A stretch of 64,000 nt of DNA from Lacinutrix himadriensis (lineage in GTDB: Bacteria > Bacteroidota > Bacteroidia > Flavobacteriales > Flavobacteriaceae). Made by a program: the position numbers and the translations under genes. The notes under the pieces were generated by a model. That model did not search any database. It was given only the letters and a program-made list of their open reading frames with translations, and had not been told where the DNA came from. The stretch lies in the NCBI RefSeq assembly GCF_001418105.1, contig NZ_LIQI01000022.1, forward strand, positions 310,001-374,000, read 5' to 3'. This document shows positions 51,255 to 59,967 of this stretch, piece by piece; within the stretch, counting starts at the first letter, position 1; each line of letters begins with the position of its first letter.

Positions 51255-52427
51255 ATGAAAAATATATATTCCATCTTAATTCTTACGCTTTTAATTGTCT
51301 CTTGCGGAGGTGAAAAAAAGAAAAACTCTGTAGAAAACATTTTAGCTACTGAAAACTTAGAAAAAATAAGAACAAAAAGAACAGAATTAGTTGATGAGCA
51401 AAAAGTAATTCATGATAAAATTACAGTATTAGACGAAGCTATTTCAAAATTAGATACGGTTAAAAAAGTGCCATTAATAACCACTTTTACAGCAAAACAT
51501 GAAGTGTTTAAACACGTATTAGAAATACAAGGAAATGTAACTACAAAAAATCTAATTGTAATCTATCCAGAGTACAACGGTATACTTACTAAGGTATATG
51601 TTAAAGAAGGACAGAAAGTAACCAAAGGACAATTACTTGCTAAAATTGATGATGGTGGATTAAGTCAACAAGTAGCACAATTGCAAATTCAAGTAGATTT
51701 AGCAAAAACTACTTTTGAGCGTCAAGAAAGACTTTGGAAACAAAAAATTGGAAGCGAAATTCAGTATTTACAAGCAAAATCTAACTACGATGCACAAACC
51801 CAGGCTGTAAATCAATTACAACAACAATTAGGTAAAACAAATGTAAAAGCTCCTTTTACAGGAACTATAGACGATGTAATTACAGAGCAAGGTAGTGTTG
51901 TTGCTGCTGGCCAATCGCAATTAATTAGAATTATTAATCTAGACGACATGTACATTGAAACCGATGTTCCAGAAGCATACATTGCAAACGTTGTAAAAGG
52001 TAAAGATGTGACTGCAGAGTTTCCGATTTTAGGAAAAACGATAGAAACTACAATCCGCCAAGCAGGAGATTTTATCAATCCGTCTAACCGCACATTTAAA
52101 ATAGAAGTTGCTATTCCTAATAAAGACAAAACCATAAAACCTAATTTAACTGCGAAGCTTAAAATTAACGACTACACTAACGAAGAAGCGCTATTAATTC
52201 CGCAAAGTATCATTTCTGAAAACGCAGAAGGAGAGCAATACGTTTATGTAGTAAACGATAAGAACGCAAACAAAGAAGGGGTTGCCAAGAAAATTATTAT
52301 CAAAACAGGGAGAACTCAAGGAGATGTCATTGAAGTTTTAGAAGGTATTGAAAATGATGCAGAACTGATTAAAGAAGGCGCACGAAGTGTAAAAGATGGT
52401 CAAACTGTTAAAGTAATAAATTACTAA
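51255..52427 (+). CDS. RND efflux periplasmic adaptor lipoprotein
   Basis: This 390-residue membrane fusion protein has lipobox LIVSC (Cys17). A coiled-coil pair surrounds the lipoyl-like barrel (VIYPEYNGILTKVYVKEGQK and VKAPFTGTIDDVITEQGSVV), followed by the beta-barrel and membrane-proximal domains. The N-terminal part has an additional coiled coil (about residues 30-65), more than E. coli AcrA. It links the RND pump to TolC. It begins 22 bases after the tolC-type gene and ends 10 bases before the pump gene. Confidence 0.92.
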   Translation: MKNIYSILILTLLIVSCGGEKKKNSVENILATENLEKIRTKRTELVDEQKVIHDKITVLDEAISKLDTVKKVPLITTFTAKHEVFKHVLEIQGNVTTKNLIVIYPEYNGILTKVYVKEGQKVTKGQLLAKIDDGGLSQQVAQLQIQVDLAKTTFERQERLWKQKIGSEIQYLQAKSNYDAQTQAVNQLQQQLGKTNVKAPFTGTIDDVITEQGSVVAAGQSQLIRIINLDDMYIETDVPEAYIANVVKGKDVTAEFPILGKTIETTIRQAGDFINPSNRTFKIEVAIPNKDKTIKPNLTAKLKINDYTNEEALLIPQSIISENAEGEQYVYVVNDKNANKEGVAKKIIIKTGRTQGDVIEVLEGIENDAELIKEGARSVKDGQTVKVINY

Positions 52428-52437
52428 ACCAAAGACA

Positions 52438-55400
52438 ATGACAAAAAAGAAAAAAAATGTAGAGAAGGAGTTTGGTTTATCCTCTTGGGCAATTAACAAT
52501 AAGACTACCATGTATGTGCTTATTGCTGTTATTTTTTACATTGGTATCACTGCTTTTTTTAGTATGCCAAGAGAAAATTTCCCTGAAGTAAATGAAACGA
52601 AGATATATGTAAGTTCTGTGTTTCCTGGAAATACTGCCGAAGACATAGAGAAACTGATCACAGACCCTCTAGAAGATCGATTAAAATCGGTTAGTAATGT
52701 GGTTGAAATCACCTCAACATCACAGGAAGATTACTCGATGGTAGTGGTAGAGTTTGATGAAGACATTACTGTAGAGCAAGCAAAACAAAAAGTTAAAGAC
52801 GAAATAGACACCGAAACTTCTGGTGAAGATTGGCCTACTTTTAATGATGCTAAAGTAGAACCGGATGTTTTTGATTTAAGTCTATCGGAAGAAATGCCAA
52901 TTCTTAATATTAATATTTCTGGTGATTATCCTGTTGAAAAATTAAAAGATTTTGCAGAATACCTTCAAGATGAAATTGAAGATATTCAAGAAATTAAAAA
53001 AGCAGATATTCGTGGTGCTCAAGAAAAAGAAGTAGAAGTTGCTGTAGACATTTATAAAATGATGGCTGCCGACGTAACTTTTAATGATGTTATTGGCGCC
53101 ATAAAAAATGGTAATGTTACCATGTCTGCAGGTAATTTAATCACTAGTGGACAACGTCGTACCATTAGAATAATAGGTGAAATAGAAAAACCTACCGAAC
53201 TGAACAACTTTGTTGTAAAAGCAGAAAATGGTAACGCCATCTACCTGAAAGATATTGGAACCGTTACTTTTAAAGAAGAAGACAAAAACACATTTGCCAG
53301 AGAGTTTGAAAAGCCTGTGGTAATGCTGGACGTAAAAAAACGTGCAGGTAAAAACATGGTAGCGGCTGCAGAACAAGTACAGTTAATTGTTCAAGAAGCG
53401 AAAGACAATATATTTCCACAAGACTTAGAAGTAACTATTACTAATGATCAATCGCCAAAAACCATTGGTCAAGTAGATGATTTGGTAAACAATATTATTT
53501 TCGGAATTATCTTAGTAGTTACCGTTTTAATGTTCTTTTTAGGATTTAAAAATGCCATTTTTGTTGGGTTTGCAATTCCTATGTCTATGTTTATGTCGTT
53601 AATGATATTAAACCTTCTAGGGCACAGTTTAAATACTATGGTTCTTTTTGGGTTAATCATGGGACTTGGTATGCTGGTAGATAACGGGATTGTAGTTGTT
53701 GAAAATGTGTACAGGCTTATGGATGAAGAAGGCATGGGTAGAATTGAAGCGGCTAAAAAAGGAATTAGCGAGATTGCCTTTCCTATTATTATATCTACAG
53801 CGACTACGGTTGCAGCATTTATACCTTTAGGTTTATGGCCAGGAATTATGGGAGATTTCATGATGATCTTACCAATTACACTTTCTGTAGTTTTAGGATC
53901 TTCTCTATTTGTTGCTATTTTCTTTAACTCTGTTTTAGTTTCTCAATTCATGAGTATTGAAGACAAGGACATGCCATTAAAGCAAATTATTAAAACTACA
54001 AGTATTATTGCAATCCTTGGTGTACTTATTTTACTTTTTGGTGGTGCGTACAGAGGATTAGGAACATTAATGATTTTTACTGCTATCATGCTATGGTTTT
54101 ACAGATGGTTTATACGTAAGTGGGCGAATAATTTTCAAACAAAAACGCTGGTTAGATTAGAGCGTTGGTATGAGAAAAAATTACGTTGGGCGCTTTCTGG
54201 GTGGAAACCTTATGTATTAACGGCTGGTACTTTTGCTTTATTAATACTTGCTTTTGTAGCCTTTGGAGCTTCATTAAGCTCCCAACGAACTAAAGTAGAG
54301 TTCTTTCCAGATAATAAACCGAATCAAATTATTGTTTATATAGAATATCCGGAAGGTACAGCAATTGAAAAAACAAATGCGATAACTAAAGAAATAGAAA
54401 AGCACGTTGTAACTGTTTTAAACAGCTCGCAATATATGGACAACGGCCATAACTTCATGGTAGAAAGTGCTGTATCACAAGTTGGTGCTGGTGCTGGAAA
54501 TGCCCAAACAGATATGGGATCTGCAGCAGAAACGCCACATAAAGCAAAGATTACAGCTTCTATGCGAGAATATAAATTCCGTAGAGGAGAAGATAGTGAG
54601 TTGCTAAGACAAAAAGTGCAATCTTCATTAGTAGGGATTTATCCTGGTGTTTTAATTTCTGTGGAAAAAGATGTTAACGGACCACCAGCTGGATCGCCAA
54701 TTAACATTGAGATTGAAGGAGATGATTATAATGAGTTAATTGCTGTAGCAGAAAACATGCGTGAGTTTATTAATACTAAAAACATTCCTGGTATTGATGA
54801 GCTTAAAATTAACGTGAACAAAGACAAGCCAACCATGCGTGTTACTGTAGATCGTGAAAAAGCAGGAGAACTGGGTGTTAGCGCATTACAAGTAGGACAA
54901 CAATTACGTAATTCTATTTTTGGATCTAAAGCCGGAATCTATAAAGAAGATGGTGATGATTTTGATATTTATGTTCGTTTTAATGAAGACATTAGATATA
55001 ACACAAGTGCACTATTTAATCAGAACATCACTTTTAGAGATAATACTGGTCAGTTAAAAAGTGTACCTGTTTCTGCGGTTACAAAATATGAAAACAATTC
55101 TGGTTTCAATGCTATTAAACATAAAGACACTAAGCGTGTAGTTACTGTTTATTCTGCACTTTCTCCTGGTTTTACCGATGCTGGAGTAATTGTTGCACAA
55201 GTGCAAAATGAAATGAAAAACTATGAAGGTTTACCAAAAAATGTTAAAATAGATTATACCGGACAAATTGAAGAACAGAACAAACAAATGACTTTCTTAG
55301 TTGGTGCTTTCTTTACTGGATTAGGATTAATTTTCTTTATTCTAATTTTTCAATTTAACTCCATTTCAAAACCAACCATTATTATGTTGGCTATTTTCTT

Positions 55401-55926
55401 GAGTTTCATTGGTGTATTTGGTGGAATTGTTATTACAGGAAGTGCCTTTGTTATTATGATGACGATGGTTGGTATTATATCACTAGCTGGAATTGTAGTA
55501 AATAATGGTGTAGTACTGCTCGATTATGCACAACTACTAATTGATAGAAAAAAGCATGATTTAAATCTGGATAAAGAAGATTACTTAGAAGAAGATGATC
55601 TATTTGAAAGTATTGTTAGAGCAGGAAAAGCACGTTTACGTCCTGTATTATTAACAGCAATTACTACTATACTAGGTTTAATTCCTTTAGCAATTGGTTT
55701 AAACATTAACTTCTTTACTTTATTCAGTGAGTTTAATCCGCATATTTATATGGGAGGAGATAACGTAGTATTTTGGGGTCCATTAGCTTGGACAGTAATT
55801 TATGGTTTATTCATTGCAACTTTCTTAACACTAATTGTAGTACCTATTTTATTCTACTTAGTAACAAGATTTAAAATGTGGTTACGAAATAGAAGTAATA
55901 CTGCGGTTGCTATTACTGAAGATTAG
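52438..55926 (+). CDS. RND efflux permease (HAE1/AcrB-like)
   Basis: The 1162-residue inner-membrane pump has 12 spans in two halves, each with a large periplasmic domain. Typical segments include FFSMPRENFPEVNETKIYVS in the first domain and the spans with GLIMGLGMLVDNGIVVVENVYRL (in part), which carry the proton-relay Asp. A cytoplasmic insert with KKHDLNLDKEDYLEEDDLF in the second half makes it longer than AcrB. Substrates (drugs, metals or lipids) cannot be inferred. Last gene of the operon, followed by a strong terminator. Confidence 0.95.
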   Translation: MTKKKKNVEKEFGLSSWAINNKTTMYVLIAVIFYIGITAFFSMPRENFPEVNETKIYVSSVFPGNTAEDIEKLITDPLEDRLKSVSNVVEITSTSQEDYSMVVVEFDEDITVEQAKQKVKDEIDTETSGEDWPTFNDAKVEPDVFDLSLSEEMPILNINISGDYPVEKLKDFAEYLQDEIEDIQEIKKADIRGAQEKEVEVAVDIYKMMAADVTFNDVIGAIKNGNVTMSAGNLITSGQRRTIRIIGEIEKPTELNNFVVKAENGNAIYLKDIGTVTFKEEDKNTFAREFEKPVVMLDVKKRAGKNMVAAAEQVQLIVQEAKDNIFPQDLEVTITNDQSPKTIGQVDDLVNNIIFGIILVVTVLMFFLGFKNAIFVGFAIPMSMFMSLMILNLLGHSLNTMVLFGLIMGLGMLVDNGIVVVENVYRLMDEEGMGRIEAAKKGISEIAFPIIISTATTVAAFIPLGLWPGIMGDFMMILPITLSVVLGSSLFVAIFFNSVLVSQFMSIEDKDMPLKQIIKTTSIIAILGVLILLFGGAYRGLGTLMIFTAIMLWFYRWFIRKWANNFQTKTLVRLERWYEKKLRWALSGWKPYVLTAGTFALLILAFVAFGASLSSQRTKVEFFPDNKPNQIIVYIEYPEGTAIEKTNAITKEIEKHVVTVLNSSQYMDNGHNFMVESAVSQVGAGAGNAQTDMGSAAETPHKAKITASMREYKFRRGEDSELLRQKVQSSLVGIYPGVLISVEKDVNGPPAGSPINIEIEGDDYNELIAVAENMREFINTKNIPGIDELKINVNKDKPTMRVTVDREKAGELGVSALQVGQQLRNSIFGSKAGIYKEDGDDFDIYVRFNEDIRYNTSALFNQNITFRDNTGQLKSVPVSAVTKYENNSGFNAIKHKDTKRVVTVYSALSPGFTDAGVIVAQVQNEMKNYEGLPKNVKIDYTGQIEEQNKQMTFLVGAFFTGLGLIFFILIFQFNSISKPTIIMLAIFLSFIGVFGGIVITGSAFVIMMTMVGIISLAGIVVNNGVVLLDYAQLLIDRKKHDLNLDKEDYLEEDDLFESIVRAGKARLRPVLLTAITTILGLIPLAIGLNINFFTLFSEFNPHIYMGGDNVVFWGPLAWTVIYGLFIATFLTLIVVPILFYLVTRFKMWLRNRSNTAVAITED

Positions 55927-55950
55927 AAAACCAACAATAGAAGAAATAAA

Positions 55951-55980
55951 AAATCCGAAGCAGAAGCTTCGGATTTTTTT
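55951..55980 (+). terminator. Intrinsic terminator of the efflux operon
   Basis: AAATCCGAAGC (55951-55961) and GCTTCGGATTT (55966-55976) form a perfect 11 bp stem with loop AGAA, and a seven-T tract follows. Confidence 0.92.
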
Positions 55981-56006
55981 GATTTTAATAAAACACCTGT
56001 AATGTA

Positions 56007-56843
56007 TTAAAGTGCCGGATCTTCTTCAAATACTTCAATAATAGAAGAATTTCCATCTCCATCTGCCCCTAAAGAAAACCATAATCTCCAAGCATTTGTT
56101 GCTGCAGGAAAAGTACCTAAATAATCATCTCCAACTTGGAGCGCTGTTTCAACATCAAAAAGCTGAATTTTATAATCTACAGCAGTATTATTATTTCCCC
56201 AAAACCATAAAGCTAAATTACCTTGTCCTGCGACACTTAACAACTCTACTGTTTCTGATAAATCTACGGCAGTACTAGAACTACTAGAATCGAATGTTAC
56301 AAAACCCCACTGCCAATCTTCTGTCATTAAATCTAAATCCATATCTAAATCCACAGTCGCATCTGTCCAAGTTAATACAGCTCTATAGCTTCCGGAGTCT
56401 GTTGAGAAAAACCTGCTATTTCCTGCTGCATCTACAGAAGCATCTGAAGAAGTATCTAAAACAACTTCATAAATTCCGTCGGTTAAAAAAGTAATTTGCG
56501 CAGTACTATTCATACTTCCTGCTGCAATATCAGTTACACTAATAGTATAATCTGTACCTAAAACAGCTGTAGAACTATCTGCATAATTATAGACTGTAAA
56601 ACCAGGAGTTAAATTAGCAGCAATCGCTTGGTTTACCGATATATTTATTTCATCTGCAGCATTTAACCCTGTCAAGGTAAAGATTCCTTCACTTACATCA
56701 TCTGTTTCAATAAAAACAGAGTTTCCTTGTACTGTATTTGCATTAGAGACAACATCATTCACGTCATCACTATCATCACAACTTACTACAAACACGACAG
56801 CAAGTAGTAAGAATAGTTTATAAATTGATTTTTTATTTTTCAT
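56007..56843 (-). CDS. Lipoprotein partner of a TonB-dependent receptor
   Basis: 278 residues with lipobox VVSC (Cys22) and the acidic DDSDDV start typical of surface or periplasmic lipoproteins. The mature part is beta-rich: VQGNSVFIETDDVSEGIFTL, then a pre-peptidase-like region with AVLTWTDATVDLDMDLDL (about residues 155-175) that resembles the Asp-rich motif of PPC-type domains. It is 6 bases behind the TonB-dependent receptor gene and thus its likely partner in substrate capture. It is not SusD-like. Confidence 0.75.
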   Translation of the reverse strand: MKNKKSIYKLFLLLAVVFVVSCDDSDDVNDVVSNANTVQGNSVFIETDDVSEGIFTLTGLNAADEINISVNQAIAANLTPGFTVYNYADSSTAVLGTDYTISVTDIAAGSMNSTAQITFLTDGIYEVVLDTSSDASVDAAGNSRFFSTDSGSYRAVLTWTDATVDLDMDLDLMTEDWQWGFVTFDSSSSSTAVDLSETVELLSVAGQGNLALWFWGNNNTAVDYKIQLFDVETALQVGDDYLGTFPAATNAWRLWFSLGADGDGNSSIIEVFEEDPAL

Positions 56844-56849
56844 AATTTT

Positions 56850-59756
56850 TTATTTTATAGTGAAGGTTAATCTACCAAATACATAACGGCCATTAAATCC
56901 GAATTGAGAAGTTCTACGAGAGAAAATAAATTGGTCTCCATATTGAGATCCCTCAAAAGGTACTTCGTCTGGATATATATCAAATAAATTATTAGCCCCA
57001 GCGGTAATTCTTAAATTATCGAATAAATCATAAGAAGCTGTTAAGTCGGTTATAATTTTAGCACCATATTCTACAGGTGTTGCTGTACCTCTAAAGTCTG
57101 GATCATTCACAGAACCAAAGTACACATTACGAAGCATAGCACTCCATTTTTCACGTTTATACGTATTCGTTAAGTTTATTTTAGTTCTTGGCATAGCATC
57201 TTCAATATACCCTTTTAAGGTTTCGTCTAAAATCTCTTCGCCAAGAATTTCTCTTACATTTTTAACTTCCACTTTTCTAAAAGTAGCAGAAAGGTTGTTT
57301 GTTAATTTTGCATCTCCTAAAGACATGTTGTGTGCAATTACTAAATCTACCCCTTTATTATCTAAATCAAATCCATTGGTGAAAAATTTAGCAGCAGTAG
57401 CAGATGCATCATTAAATGCTTGTTGTGATTCATCATTTTCATCTATAACACTATCTTCATTATCATCAATTGGCCCATAACTTCTAGTTAATCCTACTCT
57501 ATCTTCTATTTGTACTATATAGCCATCAATTGTAAATTTTAAACCTAAGTCTGGTAATTTAGCGGTAAAACCTAAACTAAAGTTTTTAGAAGTTTCTTCT
57601 TTTAAGCTTGGTATTTCTAGCAATTGCGCTAATCTACTATTGTTTGAAAAAGTACCTTGCTCTATTGGTATTCCTCCAACAAATTGTGTTGCAGTTGCAT
57701 TAAAATAAATTTGATGTAAATCTGGCGCTCTAAAACCTGTACTATACGCAGCTCTTACTGCAAAGTTATCGGAGAACTTGTATTTACTAGCTAATTTCCA
57801 GTTAAAGGTATCTCCAAAATCATTGTAATTTTCATATCTAAAAGCAGTACTTATTAAAAAAGCTTCTGTAATATCTGCCTCTAAATCTAGATAACCAGCA
57901 TAACTATTTCTGTTTTGATTCACCTCGTTTTCTGGTCTATATCCTGGAAAAACTTGCGCTCCACCGGGAACAACATTTCCAAAATAACTAGTTACTAAAT
58001 CCGCGTCTGGTGTAGTTCCTGTTACAATTTGACCATTAAGATCATAACTTGCCCAAGAAGCTTCTTCACCTGCTATTTCTTGATAGTTCTCTACTCTATA
58101 CTCGGCACCAAAAGCGACGTTAAACCCTGAAAAAGTATCTTCATAAAATTTAGAAATATCTAAATTAGTAGTGTTTTGCGCAAAAGAGAAACCTCCTGCT
58201 TCAAACTCTCTAGGAGAAGATGTCCCTAAAGTTGCATTAACGGTGTTTTCAATCGTAAAATCGAAACTATTAGTTCCATAAGTATTAGAGAAATCTACAT
58301 CCCAATCACCAATTTTACCTTTTATACCTGCAGCAAAAGACTTATCTATAATTTTAGATGCTATATGTGGTAAAAAACCATTTGGCAATGCCTCTTGATT
58401 ACCTCTACCATCTGTATATGCTGGTCTTCTAAAAAATCCAGCTCCTAAACCATCTCTAAAACTAATACCTCCAAAAGAATAAAGTGTAGCACCATTATCA
58501 TCTAATGGTAATTCCATATTCATCATGAATTTTCCACCACGAAGTTTTGATTGTCCGACTTTCATTCTAAAATCATCACGAGTAAGACCTCTTTGTGCTA
58601 ATTCATATTCAGATATTGGTGCAGGGTTAGAAGTATCTCCACCAAAAGTAGCTCCATCTGATGCGATTATATCTAAATATGAATCCCCATTAGCAACACC
58701 TGCATCATAAACCGCTTGTAAAGTTGGATCTAAACCTGCAACATAATTTGCTAACGCACTAGGATTCATATTATAAGCTTCATCATAACCTAAGTTTCTA
58801 GCTGCAACATCAAACATGGTATATATTGGTTGTCCCATAGCATCACTTCTATTGGTTGCACCTCTATTTTCTAAAGAACCAGTAAAGTTAATATAACCAC
58901 CGTTCTTACCTAAATCTACACCATAGTTGGCATCAATTTGAAATTTCTCACCATCGATACCGCCTTCGTCATATTGCTCTGCATGCTGACTAATATTGGC
59001 TCCACTATTCACATTTAAAGTTAACTCGTTAGTTGCTTTTTTTAATACAATATTAATTACACCAGCAATAGCATCTGATCCATATTGTGCAGCAGCACCA
59101 TCGCGTAATACTTCTATTTTTGAAATTGCAGAAGAAGGAATAGAATTCATATCTGTACCTACTGTTCCCGTACCAACGGTACCATTTACATTCACTAAAG
59201 AAGATTTATGACGTCTTTTCCCATTAATTAAAACTAATACTTGATCGGGACCTAATCCTCTTAATGAAGCTGGATCTACGTGATCTGTTCCATCGGAAAC
59301 CGTTTGCGCATTAGATGTAAAGGAAGGCGCCACATAATTTAAAATTTCATTTACTGTTGTTTGCGCTCCTAACGACGCTATTTCTTTAACATCAATAACA
59401 TCAATAGGTACAGGAGAATCTAAAACAGTCCTTCCTGCTCTTCTTGATCCAACCAATACAACTTCATCTAAAGCAACTCCTGAGACTAAAGTCACATTCA
59501 TTACCTTTCCGGTTACAATTACTTCTTTTTCATCATAACCAACATAAGAGAATAATAATGCATCCCCATTGTTTGCTTCAATGGTGTAATTACCATCAAA
59601 ATCTGTGGTGGTTCCTGTTGTAGTTCCTTTTACAATCACAGAAGCTCCTGGAATAGGTCCAGTATCATCCGAAACATTTCCGGTAATTTGCTGTTGTGCA
59701 ATGATTTGAGAAGATCCAAAGAAAAGCATCATTGCCACTAGGTAGTTTTTAATCAT
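56850..59756 (-). CDS. TonB-dependent outer-membrane receptor (CarboxypepD_reg type)
   Basis: The 968-residue receptor has a signal peptide (MIKNYLVAMMLFFGSSQIIAQ) and a carboxypeptidase-like domain (about residues 23-95, ITGNVSDDTGPIPGASVIVK, then FDGNYTIEANNG). The plug (VLINGKRRHKSSLV, IEVLRDGAAAQYGSDAIAG) and the 22-strand barrel follow. The end (FGRLTFTIK) is short. The family imports iron complexes, vitamins or glycans with TonB energy. It has a close paralog at 59968 and is cotranscribed with a lipoprotein gene. Confidence 0.94.
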   Translation of the reverse strand: MIKNYLVAMMLFFGSSQIIAQQQITGNVSDDTGPIPGASVIVKGTTTGTTTDFDGNYTIEANNGDALLFSYVGYDEKEVIVTGKVMNVTLVSGVALDEVVLVGSRRAGRTVLDSPVPIDVIDVKEIASLGAQTTVNEILNYVAPSFTSNAQTVSDGTDHVDPASLRGLGPDQVLVLINGKRRHKSSLVNVNGTVGTGTVGTDMNSIPSSAISKIEVLRDGAAAQYGSDAIAGVINIVLKKATNELTLNVNSGANISQHAEQYDEGGIDGEKFQIDANYGVDLGKNGGYINFTGSLENRGATNRSDAMGQPIYTMFDVAARNLGYDEAYNMNPSALANYVAGLDPTLQAVYDAGVANGDSYLDIIASDGATFGGDTSNPAPISEYELAQRGLTRDDFRMKVGQSKLRGGKFMMNMELPLDDNGATLYSFGGISFRDGLGAGFFRRPAYTDGRGNQEALPNGFLPHIASKIIDKSFAAGIKGKIGDWDVDFSNTYGTNSFDFTIENTVNATLGTSSPREFEAGGFSFAQNTTNLDISKFYEDTFSGFNVAFGAEYRVENYQEIAGEEASWASYDLNGQIVTGTTPDADLVTSYFGNVVPGGAQVFPGYRPENEVNQNRNSYAGYLDLEADITEAFLISTAFRYENYNDFGDTFNWKLASKYKFSDNFAVRAAYSTGFRAPDLHQIYFNATATQFVGGIPIEQGTFSNNSRLAQLLEIPSLKEETSKNFSLGFTAKLPDLGLKFTIDGYIVQIEDRVGLTRSYGPIDDNEDSVIDENDESQQAFNDASATAAKFFTNGFDLDNKGVDLVIAHNMSLGDAKLTNNLSATFRKVEVKNVREILGEEILDETLKGYIEDAMPRTKINLTNTYKREKWSAMLRNVYFGSVNDPDFRGTATPVEYGAKIITDLTASYDLFDNLRITAGANNLFDIYPDEVPFEGSQYGDQFIFSRRTSQFGFNGRYVFGRLTFTIK

Positions 59757-59904
59757 AATTTTTGGTTTTTTATTAGTTACTACTAAATAACAACAAAAAT
59801 TACTAATTATTTATGTTATTTTCAAATTTTACACATAAAAAAAGAAATAACCACAATAAAAATGATAATAAACCAAATATAATTCATCTGTATTTTTTTA
59901 AAAC

Positions 59905-59940
59905 AAAAAAGCCAGAAAGGGTTACCTCTCTGGCTTTTTT
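59905..59940 (-). terminator. Intrinsic terminator of the second TonB-dependent receptor gene
   Basis: AAAAAAGCCAGA (59905-59916) and TCTGGCTTTTTT (59929-59940) pair, with an inner AGG-CCT extension. On the minus strand it ends the 62592-59968 gene in a T tract. Confidence 0.88.
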
Positions 59941-59967
59941 TATTGATTTAAAAAATCGTATCTACTT